A stretch of DNA of 64,000 bases from Clostridiales bacterium NK3B98 (GCA_000421005.1 ATWA01000002.1:1-64000), one strand, 5' to 3'; numbered from the stretch's first letter, positions 44,523-54,415 are shown. Program-made: numbers and translations. Notes: generated from the letters alone by a model not told the origin.

Positions 44523-45801
44523 AGTGCTTCACTCAAGGGCGTTTTATATGGTCACCTCTATTCTGATGGCCATTGTCTTTTGGCTTTATGTGGACATTGC
44601 CCAGCCATCAGAGGCGGAGGTTCCCATCCGCAACATTCCCGTCACCTTTATCGGCTCCGAGACCCTGGAGGAAGAGGGCTTGCTTATTCTGGGGGACTCG
44701 CCTACCATTGATATCCGGGTTTCCGGTCCCCGCAGCGTGATCACCCGGTTGAACCAGAGCAATATCACCGTTACCGCCAATACAGGGGAAATCACCGAGG
44801 CTGGTGTGTTCAGCCTGGACCTGAACGTCAATCTGCCCAGCTCTGTCACCAGCACCACCACCCAGACGGTGCGTACCGTCTACCGCAGTGCCACAGCTGT
44901 GGACGTGACGGTGGTGAAGATGGTGAGTAAGACGGTGGACATTGTGCCGGAGTTCACTGGTTCCGTGGCGGAAAACCGATTCTATGACGAGAACAGCTTT
45001 GCCCTGCAACAGCGAAAGCTGGTGATTCAAGGCGAGGAAAGCGAGGTGGAGTCGGTCAGCTATGCCCGTGTGGAGCTGGACGAGCAGGAATTGTCCAGCA
45101 CATGGACAGGCTGGCTGGGGATTGTTCTCTGCGACAAGGAGGGGAACCCAGTGGAGACGGAGAACATCACCATGGAGACCAACTCCATCTCAGTGGCCTT
45201 CTATGTAGACTGCCAGAAGGAATTGCCCCTCACAGTGACCTTCCTCTCCGGCGGCGGCGCCACCTCTGCCAATGTGGACTATTCTGTCAGTCCGAAGACG
45301 GTGACGGTGACCGGACAGGAGATTCAGCTGGACGATCTCACCGAGATTAACTTGGGTTCCGTAGATCTGAGCAAGGTGATTACCACCGGAATCTATGACT
45401 TTGACATCGTTCTGCCTTCCGGTGTCAGCAGCAAGAACCCTGAGCAGACCACCGCCCATGTGGACGTGAGCATTCACGGTCTGGAAACACGGCGGATCAC
45501 GGTGAGTAACATTCTGTTGAAAAATGCTCCGGAGGGGCACGTCTACCAGCCCCGCAGCTTTGAAGTGCGGGTGCGTGGCAAAGCGGATGCCTTTGATCTG
45601 CTGATGAGCGACGATATTCAGGTCACCGCCGACCTCAGCGGAGTGGACGTGGTGGATGGCACCTCAGTGACCGTCCCTGCGGAATTGGAGCTGGAAGGCA
45701 TCTCTGAGCTGGGACTTTTGGGCAATTATAACGTAGAGGTGGCGGTGCTGCCTCAAAACGACACTCCTGCGGAGGAGAATACGCCGGACGGCAACGGATA
45801 G
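44512..45801 (+). CDS. cdaR: CdaA regulator CdaR, YbbR-domain protein
   Basis: 429-aa protein with an N-terminal membrane helix (about 10-30, FYMVTSILMAIVFWLYVD) and an extracytoplasmic part with YbbR repeats (about four, each with an I-x-V-x-G pattern such as IDIRVSGPRSVI). Modulates CdaA activity in Listeria and Bacillus. ATG 44512 gives 9 bases from the AGGAGG at 44497-44502; two ATGs immediately after the SD (44503, 44506) are too close. Overlaps cdaA by 11 bases. Confidence 0.92.
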   Translation: MGYRVLHSRAFYMVTSILMAIVFWLYVDIAQPSEAEVPIRNIPVTFIGSETLEEEGLLILGDSPTIDIRVSGPRSVITRLNQSNITVTANTGEITEAGVFSLDLNVNLPSSVTSTTTQTVRTVYRSATAVDVTVVKMVSKTVDIVPEFTGSVAENRFYDENSFALQQRKLVIQGEESEVESVSYARVELDEQELSSTWTGWLGIVLCDKEGNPVETENITMETNSISVAFYVDCQKELPLTVTFLSGGGATSANVDYSVSPKTVTVTGQEIQLDDLTEINLGSVDLSKVITTGIYDFDIVLPSGVSSKNPEQTTAHVDVSIHGLETRRITVSNILLKNAPEGHVYQPRSFEVRVRGKADAFDLLMSDDIQVTADLSGVDVVDGTSVTVPAELELEGISELGLLGNYNVEVAVLPQNDTPAEENTPDGNG

Positions 45802-45804
45802 CCC

Positions 45805-45833
45805 TTTACAGATAGCAGTCTTCTTGCTATAAT
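45805..45833 (+). promoter_or_regulatory. promoter of the yicC-remA-gmk-rpoZ operon
   Basis: -35 TTTACA (45805-45810), 17-base spacer, extended -10 TGCTATAAT with TATAAT at 45828-45833. Confidence 0.82.
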
Positions 45834-45896
45834 AAACTGTTGAACGATTCTTGTTCCAGCCCGTTCCGGGGCGTTTTGTACAGAGGAGAAGATGGC

Positions 45897-46775
45897 ATGA
45901 TAAAAAGCATGACGGGCTATGGCCGCAGCGAGGCGGTGCTTCACAACCACGCCATTGTGGTGGAGCTGCGCAGCGTCAATAACCGCTATCTGGACTGCAA
46001 CGTTCGTATTCCCCGCATCTATGCCTGCGCTGAGGAGGCAGTGCTTTCCGAGGTGAAAGCCGGTGTCTCCCGGGGCAAGGTAGATGTGATGGTGACGGTG
46101 GAGCAGCAGGGCGGCGAGGCGGTTTCTGTGCAGTTGAACCAGCCGGTAGCGGCGGGATATTTGCAGGCGCTGGAACAGATGCGGCAGCTCTACGGGCTGC
46201 GGGAGGAAGTGTCTCTGTCTCTGCTGTCCCGGTTTCCGGATGTGTTCCGGGTGGAGAAGACCCCGGAGGATTTGGAGCAGCTTACTGCGGATATCCGAAG
46301 CGTGGCAAAAAACGCCGTGGCGGACTTTAACGCCATGCGCCAGCGGGAGGGCGGCAAGCTGGCAGAGGATCTGCTCAGCCGACTGGACACGTTGGAACAG
46401 CTCACCCAGCAGGTGGAGCGCCGCTCCCCGGAGACGGTGGAGGCATACCGCCAGCGTCTCACCGCCCGGATTCAGGAGGTGCTGGCCGAGCGGCAGATTG
46501 AGGAGAGCCGTATTCTCACCGAGGCTGCCATCTATGCCGATAAGGTTGCTGTGGCGGAGGAGACGGTTCGTCTCCACAGCCATATCGGTCAATTCCGGGA
46601 TATGGTCGCCTCCGGCGGGGTGATTGGCAGAAAACTGGACTTTCTCATTCAGGAGATGAACCGGGAGACCAACACCACCGGCTCCAAGTGCAACGATCTG
46701 GAACTGTCCACCATTGTGGTTGACATGAAGGCGGAGCTGGAAAAAATCCGAGAGCAGGTTCAGAACGTGGAGTGA
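45897..46775 (+). CDS. yicC: YicC family endoribonuclease-like protein
   Basis: 292 aa, starting MIKSMTGYGRSE, the diagnostic YicC opening, and ending with the DUF1732 region (KCNDLELSTIVVDMKAELEKIREQVQNVE). E. coli YicC and B. subtilis YloC have RNase activity. ATG 45897 follows GAGGAGA; earlier in-frame starts lack an SD. First gene of the classic yicC-remA-gmk-rpoZ operon. Confidence 0.93.
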   Translation: MIKSMTGYGRSEAVLHNHAIVVELRSVNNRYLDCNVRIPRIYACAEEAVLSEVKAGVSRGKVDVMVTVEQQGGEAVSVQLNQPVAAGYLQALEQMRQLYGLREEVSLSLLSRFPDVFRVEKTPEDLEQLTADIRSVAKNAVADFNAMRQREGGKLAEDLLSRLDTLEQLTQQVERRSPETVEAYRQRLTARIQEVLAERQIEESRILTEAAIYADKVAVAEETVRLHSHIGQFRDMVASGGVIGRKLDFLIQEMNRETNTTGSKCNDLELSTIVVDMKAELEKIREQVQNVE

Positions 46776-46787
46776 CGGAGGGAGACC

Positions 46788-47054
46788 ATGCAGCTATTGA
46801 ACATTGGCTATGGTAATCTGGTTTCCGCAGAGCGGATTATTGCCATTGTCAGCCCGGACTCCGCACCCATCAAGCGAATGGTGCAGGAGAGCCGGGAACG
46901 GGGCGCACTGATCGACGCCACTTACGGACGGCGTACCCGGGCGGTGCTGCTTACAGATACAGACCATGTAGTGCTCTCTGCCCTTACCCCTGAGACCATC
47001 TCAGGACGATTGGAGGGCAGAGGCGGCGAGAAGGAGGAAACAGATGAAGGGTAA
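46788..47054 (+). CDS. remA: extracellular matrix/regulatory protein RemA (DUF370)
   Basis: 88-aa DNA-binding protein of the RemA family: [28 protein letters not shown] is the conserved core. In B. subtilis it activates matrix operons. Lies between yicC and gmk as in most Firmicutes; overlaps gmk by 11 bases. The C-terminal tail ([12 protein letters not shown]) is acidic and probably disordered. Confidence 0.94.
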   Translation: MQLLNIGYGNLVSAERIIAIVSPDSAPIKRMVQESRERGALIDATYGRRTRAVLLTDTDHVVLSALTPETISGRLEGRGGEKEETDEG

Positions 47055-47661
47055 CGTCAAACGTGGACAACTGGTGGTGATTTCCGGGCCTTCCGGCAGC
47101 GGAAAGAGCACAGTCATCAAAGAGGTATACAGACAGCGCAGCGGGCTGCATTTTTCCGTCTCCTATACCACCCGCCCCCCCCGTCCCGGAGAGGAGAACG
47201 GCGTCCACTACCACTTTATCAGCCGGGAGCGCTTTGAAGAACTGATCGGTCAGGGGATGTTCCTGGAATATGCCCAGTATCAGGGAAACTACTACGGAAC
47301 CGGCAGGGACGTGGTGGAGGATATGCTGGCAAAGGGGCAGGACGTGCTGCTGGACATTGAGGTTCAGGGCGCTGCGTCTGTGCGAAAGCTGTTTCCCGAG
47401 GCTACGCTGATCTTTATGATTCCGCCCTCCTTTGCAGAGCTTGCCCGCCGTTTGAGGGGGCGCAACAGTGAGGATGAGACGGTGATTCAGGGACGTCTTG
47501 CCCGTGCCCGGGAGGAATACAAACAGATTCCCATGTATGACTATCTGGTGATTAACGACAAGATTGACGACGCCGCCAGCGAGGTGCTGGCTATTTTGAA
47601 GGCACAGGACTGCCGGGTTTCTGCCCGGATTGATTTCATTAAGGAGGATATCAGCTTATGA
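47044..47661 (+). CDS. gmk: guanylate kinase
   Basis: Phosphorylates GMP to GDP. P-loop GPSGSGKST (15-23); GMP-binding [19 protein letters not shown] block. 205 aa. Start overlaps remA; stop overlaps rpoZ by 4 bases. Confidence 0.96.
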   Translation: MKGNVKRGQLVVISGPSGSGKSTVIKEVYRQRSGLHFSVSYTTRPPRPGEENGVHYHFISRERFEELIGQGMFLEYAQYQGNYYGTGRDVVEDMLAKGQDVLLDIEVQGAASVRKLFPEATLIFMIPPSFAELARRLRGRNSEDETVIQGRLARAREEYKQIPMYDYLVINDKIDDAASEVLAILKAQDCRVSARIDFIKEDISL

Positions 47662-47870
47662 TTCTCTATCCCATGGAAGAGCTGCTGCAGGACAAGATCG
47701 GCAGCCGTTACGAACTGGTCAATCTGGTTGCCCATCGTGCCAGAGAGATTGCCCGTGAGGAAACCGACGAGGAGCCGCTGACCGAAAAGCCGGTGACGAT
47801 GGCGCTGAACGAGGCCAGAGCCGGTAAATTGGTGGTTCCCGATACCGAGACCGACAGCGCAGCGTTCTGA
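47658..47870 (+). CDS. rpoZ: RNA polymerase omega subunit
   Basis: 70-aa omega subunit: MEELLQDKIGSRYELVNLVAHRAREI is the typical helix-forming N-terminal half with the conserved SRYxLV and RAREI. Coupled to gmk. coaBC, frequently between rpoZ and priA in Firmicutes, is missing here; a strong hairpin ends the unit. Confidence 0.93.
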   Translation: MILYPMEELLQDKIGSRYELVNLVAHRAREIAREETDEEPLTEKPVTMALNEARAGKLVVPDTETDSAAF

Positions 47871-47887
47871 GTTCAAACAGAGAAAAC

Positions 47888-47939
47888 ACAAGAGAGCAAG
47901 GGGTAGATGCGGCTTTGCTGCTGCCGCTTGCTCTTTTGT
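47888..47939 (+). terminator. terminator between rpoZ and priA
   Basis: ACAAGAGAGCAAG (47888-47900) pairs with CTTGCTCTTTTGT (47927-47939) over 13 pairs with one G-U; the loop has its own CGGC/GCCG helix. The T run (CTTTTGT) is partly in the stem. Confidence 0.7.
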
Positions 47940-47958
47940 CACAGAGAGGGGAGAGGAC

Positions 47959-50412
47959 ATGGCAGCCGGGATGTGCTGCAAGGTGGCAGTGGAAGCCGCC
48001 ACCTATGCCATAGACAAGCCCTATACCTATCTGATTCCGGACGCCTTGTCGGAACGTGTTCTGCCGGGTATGCGTGTGACGGTGCCTTTCGGACGGGGCA
48101 ACCGCAGCGCAGAGGGAATCGTGCTGGATGTGCTGGACACGCATCCCGAGGGCAGGCTGAAGTGGCTGAGCTGTCTTCTGGACGAGGAACCGGTGGTGGA
48201 CGCTGCTGGTCTGCGCCTTGCCCTTTGGATGCGGGAGCGGTACTACTGTACCGTCTTCGACGCAGTCAAAGCCATGCTCCCGGCAGGGCTCTATTACAAC
48301 CTTCAGGACTGGTTCCGCCTTGCACCGGAGGCAGAGATGCCCGAGGAACCCAGCCCCCAGCAGCAGCGTGTTTTGGAGCTGGTAGAAGGAGCGGGGGGCA
48401 GTATGCAGCGCAGGGAGCTTTGGGCTGCCTTTGGCCAGACCAGCCCTGCCCGGGCAGTATCCCAGCTGCTGGAACAGGGGATTTTGCTGCTGGAAACCAG
48501 CGCCCAGCGCGGTGTGGGTGACAGGAGCGAGGAAGTAGCCGCTCTTGCCGTTTCCACGGAGGATGCCGCCCAGATGGTGGGAAGGGACCGCTCCAAGCGC
48601 CGCCGTCAGGTGGTGGAGCTGCTCTGCGCCACCGGACAGGCATCCCTGAAGGAGCTTCGCTACTACACCGGGGCGACCCGGGCAACCCTGAAGCCTTTGG
48701 AGGAAAAAGGGATTATCACCCTGTTTCGGCGGGAGGTCTTTCGCCGACCCGACCCGGGGCAGGTGAACCGCCAGAGCTGTCCGGAGCTGAACCGGGAGCA
48801 GCAGCAGGCGTGTGACGGACTGGCTGCCATGATGGACAGCGGAAAACCCGGCTGCGCTCTGCTGTACGGGGTGACCGGCTCGGGCAAAACCGCTGTGTAT
48901 ATCAATTTGATTCACCGACTGTTGGCAGAGGGTAAATCGGCGCTGGTGCTGGTGCCGGAAATCGGACTGACCCCCCAGCTTCTGACCCAGTTTACCGCAC
49001 AGTTTGGGGATTTGGTGGCAGTGCTGCACAGCTCCCTTCCCGCAGGAGAACGGTATGACGAGTGGAAACGGATTCGCCGGGGAACGGCGAGGGTGGTGAT
49101 CGGTACCCGCTCCGCCATTTTTGCCCCGGTGAACCGTCTGGGACTGGTGATTCTGGACGAGGAACAGGAGGCCAGCTATAAGTCGGAAAACGCTCCCCGT
49201 TATCACGCAAGGGAGATTGCTCAATACCGCTGTGCACAGGAGAACGCCCTGCTGGTACTGGGTTCCGCAACGCCCAGTGTGGAGAGCCGTTATCTGGCGG
49301 ATGTGGGGCGATATCATCTGTTTTCGCTGCCCAACCGTTTCAACGGTCAGGCGCTCCCGGAGGTACGCATTGCTGATATGCGGGAAGAATTGCGGCAAGG
49401 CAACGGCAGCGCCCTCAGCGGCGTGCTCCGGGAGGAGTTGCAGCGCAATCTGGACCGGGGAGAGCAGTCGATCCTGCTGCTCAACCGCCGGGGCAGCAGC
49501 CGCATGGTGGTGTGTACCCAGTGCGGCTGGGTGCCGGAGTGTGAGCGATGCTCAGTGAAGCTCACCTATCACGCTGCCAACCATCGGCTCATGTGCCACT
49601 ATTGCGGACACAGCGAACCGGAGCCGGAATACTGCCCGGAGTGCGGCGGCGCGCTCAGCTTTCAGGGCTGGGGCACTCAGCGGGTGGAGGAAGAGCTGCA
49701 CATCGTTTTTCCCGGTGCGGAGGTGCTTCGTATGGACGCAGACACCATTTCCGCCACCCATACCCATCGGGAGATGCTGAACCGATTCCGGGAAGAGCGG
49801 ATTCCCATACTCATCGGCACGCAGATGGTTGCCAAGGGGCTGGATTTCCCCAACGTAACCCTTGCCGCTGTGATTGATGCGGATTTGAACCTGTATGTGG
49901 ACGACTTCAGAGCCGCCGAACGCACCTTCTCTCTGCTGACGCAGGTGGTAGGACGGGCCGGACGGGGCGAACACCCCGGCCGGGCAGTGATTCAGACCTG
50001 CACCCCCAATCATGAGGTCATCCGTACCGCAGCCCGGCAGGATTATGACCAGTTCTACACCCGGGAGATTGCGCTGCGTGAATCCCTGGGCTATCCTCCC
50101 TTCGGAGATTTGGTGGTGTTTACCGTCTCCGGCACAGAGGAAGGGGCGGTGCTCCGGGGGAGTATGCGGCTGCGGGAAGGGCTGGAATCCTGGCAGGGAA
50201 GCCCGGCGCTGGAGGGAATGACCTTCCGCATTCTGGGTCCCGCCCCGGCAAATATCGTGAAAATCAACGGACGTTACCGCTACTGCATTACGGTATGCGG
50301 AAGCTATAACCGCCTGATGCGGAATATGACTGCCCGGCTGCTTCATGCCGCGGCAGAGGATAAGCAAAACCGGGGGATTACCGTCTCAGCGGACGTGAAT
50401 CCCATGGATTGA
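47959..50412 (+). CDS. priA: primosomal protein N' (helicase PriA)
   Basis: Replication-restart helicase. N-terminal DNA-binding domain, Walker A GVTGSGKT, DEEQ box, and the zinc-binding cluster (CTQCGWVPECERCS ... CHYCG ... CPECGG), then helicase C-terminal motifs GTQMVAKGLDFPNV and QVVGRAGRG. 817 aa, full length. ATG with GGGGAGAGG upstream. Followed by def, 14 bases downstream. Confidence 0.96.
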   Translation: MAAGMCCKVAVEAATYAIDKPYTYLIPDALSERVLPGMRVTVPFGRGNRSAEGIVLDVLDTHPEGRLKWLSCLLDEEPVVDAAGLRLALWMRERYYCTVFDAVKAMLPAGLYYNLQDWFRLAPEAEMPEEPSPQQQRVLELVEGAGGSMQRRELWAAFGQTSPARAVSQLLEQGILLLETSAQRGVGDRSEEVAALAVSTEDAAQMVGRDRSKRRRQVVELLCATGQASLKELRYYTGATRATLKPLEEKGIITLFRREVFRRPDPGQVNRQSCPELNREQQQACDGLAAMMDSGKPGCALLYGVTGSGKTAVYINLIHRLLAEGKSALVLVPEIGLTPQLLTQFTAQFGDLVAVLHSSLPAGERYDEWKRIRRGTARVVIGTRSAIFAPVNRLGLVILDEEQEASYKSENAPRYHAREIAQYRCAQENALLVLGSATPSVESRYLADVGRYHLFSLPNRFNGQALPEVRIADMREELRQGNGSALSGVLREELQRNLDRGEQSILLLNRRGSSRMVVCTQCGWVPECERCSVKLTYHAANHRLMCHYCGHSEPEPEYCPECGGALSFQGWGTQRVEEELHIVFPGAEVLRMDADTISATHTHREMLNRFREERIPILIGTQMVAKGLDFPNVTLAAVIDADLNLYVDDFRAAERTFSLLTQVVGRAGRGEHPGRAVIQTCTPNHEVIRTAARQDYDQFYTREIALRESLGYPPFGDLVVFTVSGTEEGAVLRGSMRLREGLESWQGSPALEGMTFRILGPAPANIVKINGRYRYCITVCGSYNRLMRNMTARLLHAAAEDKQNRGITVSADVNPMD

Positions 50413-50426
50413 CAGGAGGACGGGAA

Positions 50427-50933
50427 ATGTTACGCAAGATTGTTGAAAAAGGGGATGCAGTGCTGACCAAGCGCTGCCATCCCGTGACCAAATTTGACCG
50501 CAAGCTGTCCCTGCTGCTGGACGATATGCGCCAGACGCTGCTGGAATCCGGCGGTGTGGGACTGGCCGCCCCGCAGGTGGGGATTCTCCGCCGGGTGGTG
50601 CTGGTGATGAACGAGCAGGAGGAAATTCACGAGCTGGTGAACCCGGAAATCGTCTCCACCTCCGGCGAGCAGACTGGCTGGGAGGGCTGTCTCTCTCTGC
50701 CCGGACGCTACGGCATGGTCACCCGTCCCATGCGGGTGCGGGTGCGGGCACAGAACCGCCATGGAGAGTGGTATGAGGTGGAGGACGAGGGACTGACTGC
50801 CCGGTGTTTCTGCCACGAAATCGACCATTTGGACGGGCATATGTTCGACGAAATGTGCGACACCACCTACACCAGTGAGGAACTGGAAGCCATGGAGGCG
50901 GAGCAGCAGGAGGCAGAGGGGAGCGAGGAATAA
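50427..50933 (+). CDS. def: peptide deformylase
   Basis: Removes the formyl group from nascent chains. Motifs 1-3 all visible: GVGLAAPQ, EGCLSLPG, HEIDHLDG (metal ligands Cys and two His). 168 aa, with a short acidic C-terminal tail (EAEQQEAEGSEE). ATG at 50427 follows AGGAGG (50414-50419). Its stop overlaps the fmt start by 1 base. Confidence 0.96.
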   Translation: MLRKIVEKGDAVLTKRCHPVTKFDRKLSLLLDDMRQTLLESGGVGLAAPQVGILRRVVLVMNEQEEIHELVNPEIVSTSGEQTGWEGCLSLPGRYGMVTRPMRVRVRAQNRHGEWYEVEDEGLTARCFCHEIDHLDGHMFDEMCDTTYTSEELEAMEAEQQEAEGSEE

Positions 50934-51847
50934 TGCGCATCGTTTTTATGGGTACGCCGGATTTTGCTGTGCCCTCTCTCCAACGGCTGATTGATGACGG
51001 ACATGAGGTGGTGGCGGTCTATACCCAGCCGGACAAGCCCAAAAACCGGGGTATGAAGCTGGTCGCCCCTCCGGTGAAGCAGTGCGCCATCGCCCATGGT
51101 ATTCCGGTGGAGCAGCCGGAGCGGGTGCGGGAGCAGGCGGTGCTGGATCAGTTGGCTGCCTACGCACCCGAGCTGATTGTGGTTGCTGCCTACGGAAAGA
51201 TTCTGCCAAAGGCGCTTATCGACCTGCCCCCGAAAGGATGTATCAATGTCCATTCCTCTCTTCTGCCTAAGTACCGTGGTGCCGCCCCTATCCACTGGGC
51301 GATTCTCAACGGCGAGCGGGAGACCGGTGTGACCATTATGGACATTGCTGAGGCGCTGGATGCGGGAGACATTCTCTCCCAGTCTGCCACCCCCATTGAC
51401 CCGGACGAGACGGTGGAGACCCTTCATGACCGTCTGGCGGAGATGGGCGCTGACCTGCTCAGTGAGACGGTGAAGGCAATTGAGGCGGGTACAGTGAGGC
51501 GTATCCCTCAGGACGACAGCCAGTCTACCTATGCCCCCATGCTGTCCCGGGAGCTGTCTCCCATGGATTGGAGTCGCAGCGCAAAGCAATTGCACGATCA
51601 GGTGCGGGGGCTGACCCCATGGCCTGCCTGCTCGGTGGAAATCGGCGGTCAGAGCTTTAAAGTGTTTGCCAGCGAGATCACTGACCAGACCACGTCGAAA
51701 GCGCCGGGTACGCTGGTAGGTACCGATCAAAAGGGCATTCTCATGGCCTGCGGCGACGGGCGTGTGCTTCGCATCACTCAGGTGCAGGCGGCAGGAAAAA
51801 AGCGGATGTCCGCTGCGGATTATCTCCGGGGTCATCCCCTTGTATAA
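50933..51847 (+). CDS. fmt: methionyl-tRNA formyltransferase
   Basis: Formylates initiator Met-tRNA, the partner activity of deformylase. Family motifs FMGTPDFAVPSL, and HSSLLPKYRGAAPIHWAI containing the catalytic segment. 304 aa. Translationally coupled to def; a 59-codon gene follows after 11 bases. Confidence 0.96.
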   Translation: MRIVFMGTPDFAVPSLQRLIDDGHEVVAVYTQPDKPKNRGMKLVAPPVKQCAIAHGIPVEQPERVREQAVLDQLAAYAPELIVVAAYGKILPKALIDLPPKGCINVHSSLLPKYRGAAPIHWAILNGERETGVTIMDIAEALDAGDILSQSATPIDPDETVETLHDRLAEMGADLLSETVKAIEAGTVRRIPQDDSQSTYAPMLSRELSPMDWSRSAKQLHDQVRGLTPWPACSVEIGGQSFKVFASEITDQTTSKAPGTLVGTDQKGILMACGDGRVLRITQVQAAGKKRMSAADYLRGHPLV

Positions 51848-51858
51848 GGAGTAAAGAC

Positions 51859-52038
51859 ATGGATCTTTCACCCAAACACTATATCGTAGAACAGATTTCT
51901 GGGGACTATGCCATGCTTCGCCGCACCGACGCCCCGGCACAGGGGCTGAATCAGGTGGCGCTGGCGCTGCTGCCTGAGCATATCGAGGTGGGAACCCGGC
52001 TGTGCTGGGAGAGCTTCACCTATTCGGTGGAAGCCTGA
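51859..52038 (+). CDS. small DUF3006-like protein
   Basis: 59-aa protein between fmt and rsmB. AAGGAG (51846-51851) lies 7 bases before the ATG and the stop overlaps the rsmB start (TGATG). The pattern VEQISGDYAMLRR ... ALALLPEHIEVGTRL resembles the small beta-barrel DUF3006 proteins (ID-x-x-x-G-x-x-A-V-L ... LLPEGVKEGDVL). Function unknown. Many Firmicutes have a zinc peptidase gene at this spot instead. Confidence 0.7.
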   Translation: MDLSPKHYIVEQISGDYAMLRRTDAPAQGLNQVALALLPEHIEVGTRLCWESFTYSVEA

Positions 52039-53363
52039 TGGGCACGGGGAAAAAAGCGGTCTCTGCCCGTGGGGTGGCGTTGCAGGTGCTGGTAAACTGC
52101 CGCCGCCGAGGGGCATGGTCGGACAGCGCATTGTCCTCTGCCATTCGCAGCGCCGGTCTTTCTCACCGGGATGCCGCCCTTGCCAGCCGAATCTGTTACG
52201 GTGTGCAGCAAAACCAGATGCTTCTGGACTTCTGGCTGGGCAAGCTCTGCTCTGTCCCTGTGGACAAGCTGGAGCTGCCGGTGTGCTGTGCCATGGAATT
52301 GGCCATGTACCAGATTACCTTTTTGGAACGGATCCCCGATGCTGCGGCGGTGAACGAGAGCGTAGAGCTGGCACGGTTCAACAGCCGCAATTCCAACTCT
52401 CCCCGGCTGGTCAACGGGGTGCTGCGCAGCTTTGTGCGGCAGAGGGAGAACCTTCCCCACCCGGACAGCCTCAGCGTGGCGTACAGCCATCCCCAATGGC
52501 TGGTGGAGCTGTTTGCACAGGAGCTGGAAGGGGAAGGGGTGGAAGCCCTGCTGGCTGCCGACAACAGCCAGCCCCCTACGGTGATCCACACCAACCCTTT
52601 AAAAACCAGCCCAGAGCAATTGAGACGGAGGCTGGAGGAAGAAGGGGTGACAGTAGGGGAGAATCCCTACTTTGCCGAAAGCTTCACCCTCTCCGGTTCA
52701 GGCGATTTGGAACACTTAGGCAGTTTCCGGGAAGGCTGGTTTCTGGTGCAGGACACCGCCGCCCGGCTTGCTGTGGAGGCGGCAGGGGTGCAGAGCGGCA
52801 TGGAGGCGCTGGATGTCTGTGCCGCCCCCGGAGGAAAGAGCTTCCAAATGGCCATGCAAATGGGTGACCAGGGCAGCATCATCTCCTGTGATTTGCAGGA
52901 GAAAAAGCTGAAACGGCTCACAGAGGGTGCCAGCCGCCTTGGCATTGGCTGCATTCAGGCGCAGGCGGCGGACGGGCGAGTGTTTCAAGAGCGGTGGGAG
53001 AACCGGTTTGATGTGGTGCTCACCGATGTACCCTGCTCCGGTCTTGGCATTATCCGAAAAAAACCGGATATTCGGTATAAGGAGCCCCAGCCGCTGTCTG
53101 CCCTTCCCGCCATTCAGCGGGATATTCTGACAAATGCCAGCCGTTATGTAAAGCCGGGCGGCGTGCTGGCCTACTCCACCTGTACCGTCCTGCGGCGGGA
53201 AAATCAGCAGGTGGTAGAGGACTTTTTGGAGAGCCACAAGGACTTCAAGCTGGAGCCCTTTGTGCTTCCAGTGATAGGGGAATGTGACGGCATGATAACC
53301 CTTTGGCCGCACATCCACCAGACAGACGGATTTTTTATGGCAAAGCTGAGGAAACAATTATGA
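52038..53363 (+). CDS. rsmB: 16S rRNA (cytosine-967-C5)-methyltransferase RsmB
   Basis: N-terminal NusB-like RNA-binding domain (about 1-140) and a C-terminal SAM methyltransferase with DVCAAPGGKSFQMA and catalytic cysteines in DVPCSGLG and STCTV. 441 aa. The ATG overlaps the stop of the 59-aa gene; the stop overlaps rlmN (ATGA). Part of the conserved def-fmt-rsmB-rlmN run. Confidence 0.94.
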   Translation: MGTGKKAVSARGVALQVLVNCRRRGAWSDSALSSAIRSAGLSHRDAALASRICYGVQQNQMLLDFWLGKLCSVPVDKLELPVCCAMELAMYQITFLERIPDAAAVNESVELARFNSRNSNSPRLVNGVLRSFVRQRENLPHPDSLSVAYSHPQWLVELFAQELEGEGVEALLAADNSQPPTVIHTNPLKTSPEQLRRRLEEEGVTVGENPYFAESFTLSGSGDLEHLGSFREGWFLVQDTAARLAVEAAGVQSGMEALDVCAAPGGKSFQMAMQMGDQGSIISCDLQEKKLKRLTEGASRLGIGCIQAQAADGRVFQERWENRFDVVLTDVPCSGLGIIRKKPDIRYKEPQPLSALPAIQRDILTNASRYVKPGGVLAYSTCTVLRRENQQVVEDFLESHKDFKLEPFVLPVIGECDGMITLWPHIHQTDGFFMAKLRKQL

Positions 53364-54391
53364 TGGAGATCAAATCCTGTTCCCGGGAGGAGCTGTCCGC
53401 TCTGATGAAGGAGCTGGGGCAGCCTGCGTTTCGAGCAAAACAGGTCTTTCAGTGGCTGCACCGGGGAGTGGAGTCCTTTGACGAGATGTCCAACCTTCCC
53501 AAAGACCTGCGAGAGCGCCTGAAAGCCCAATATGTGCTGACGGTACCTCAGGTGGAGCGCAAACAGGTGTCCAAGCTGGACGGCACCATCAAATATCTAT
53601 GGCGGCTTCAGGATGGCAACTGTGTGGAGTCGGTGCTGATGCACTACCAGCATGGCAATACCATCTGCGTCTCCTGTGAGGTGGGCTGTCTCATGGGCTG
53701 TGCCTTCTGTGCTTCTACGCTGGGGGGATTGGTGCGTCGGCTCAGTGCCGGAGAGATTCTGGATCAGGTGATTTTTGTCCAGAAGGAATCCGGACAGCCC
53801 ATCCACAATATTGTGATGATGGGAATAGGCGAGCCGCTGGATAACTTCGATGCGGTGCTGCGCTTTCTGGAGCTGGTGAATGACCCGGACGGAGTGAACA
53901 TCGGTATGCGCCACATCTCGGTTTCCACCTGTGGATTAACGGATAAAATTGACAAACTGGCCTCCCATCAGTTACAATTAACTCTGTCAGTATCCCTCCA
54001 TGCCCCGGACGACGAGACCCGCTCCCGGTTGATGCCGGTGAACCGCTCCGTGGGGGTGGATAAGCTGTTTGCGTGCTGCAAACGGTACTTCGAGACCACG
54101 GGACGGCGTATCTCCTATGAGTATGCCATGGTAGACGGCGTAAACGACCACGACTGGCAGGCGGATCTGCTGGCAAAGCGTCTAAAGGGAGTGCCGGGAC
54201 ACGTCAATCTGATTCCTCTGAACGACGTGCGGGAGAGCCCGCTGAAGCCCAGCCGCCGGGTGCGGCAGTTCCAGCAGCGTCTGGAACAACAGGGCGTGAC
54301 GGTGACGGTGCGCCGCAAGCTGGGTGGCGACATAGACGCCTCTTGTGGCCAGTTGCGGAGAAAGAGAATGGAAGAGATACAGAATTGCTGA
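53360..54391 (+). CDS. rlmN: 23S rRNA (adenine-2503-C2)-methyltransferase RlmN
   Basis: Radical-SAM methyltransferase for A2503 of 23S rRNA (and some tRNAs). Cluster motif CLMGCAFC after SCEVG, ISVSTCGL, and a C-terminal Cys in IDASCGQLR that forms the methyl-Cys intermediate. 343 aa. ATG at 53360 overlaps the rsmB stop; a second ATG follows immediately. Confidence 0.95.
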   Translation: MMEIKSCSREELSALMKELGQPAFRAKQVFQWLHRGVESFDEMSNLPKDLRERLKAQYVLTVPQVERKQVSKLDGTIKYLWRLQDGNCVESVLMHYQHGNTICVSCEVGCLMGCAFCASTLGGLVRRLSAGEILDQVIFVQKESGQPIHNIVMMGIGEPLDNFDAVLRFLELVNDPDGVNIGMRHISVSTCGLTDKIDKLASHQLQLTLSVSLHAPDDETRSRLMPVNRSVGVDKLFACCKRYFETTGRRISYEYAMVDGVNDHDWQADLLAKRLKGVPGHVNLIPLNDVRESPLKPSRRVRQFQQRLEQQGVTVTVRRKLGGDIDASCGQLRRKRMEEIQNC

Positions 54392-54415
54392 TCTCATTGG
54401 AAAGCAGGGAAGGAT

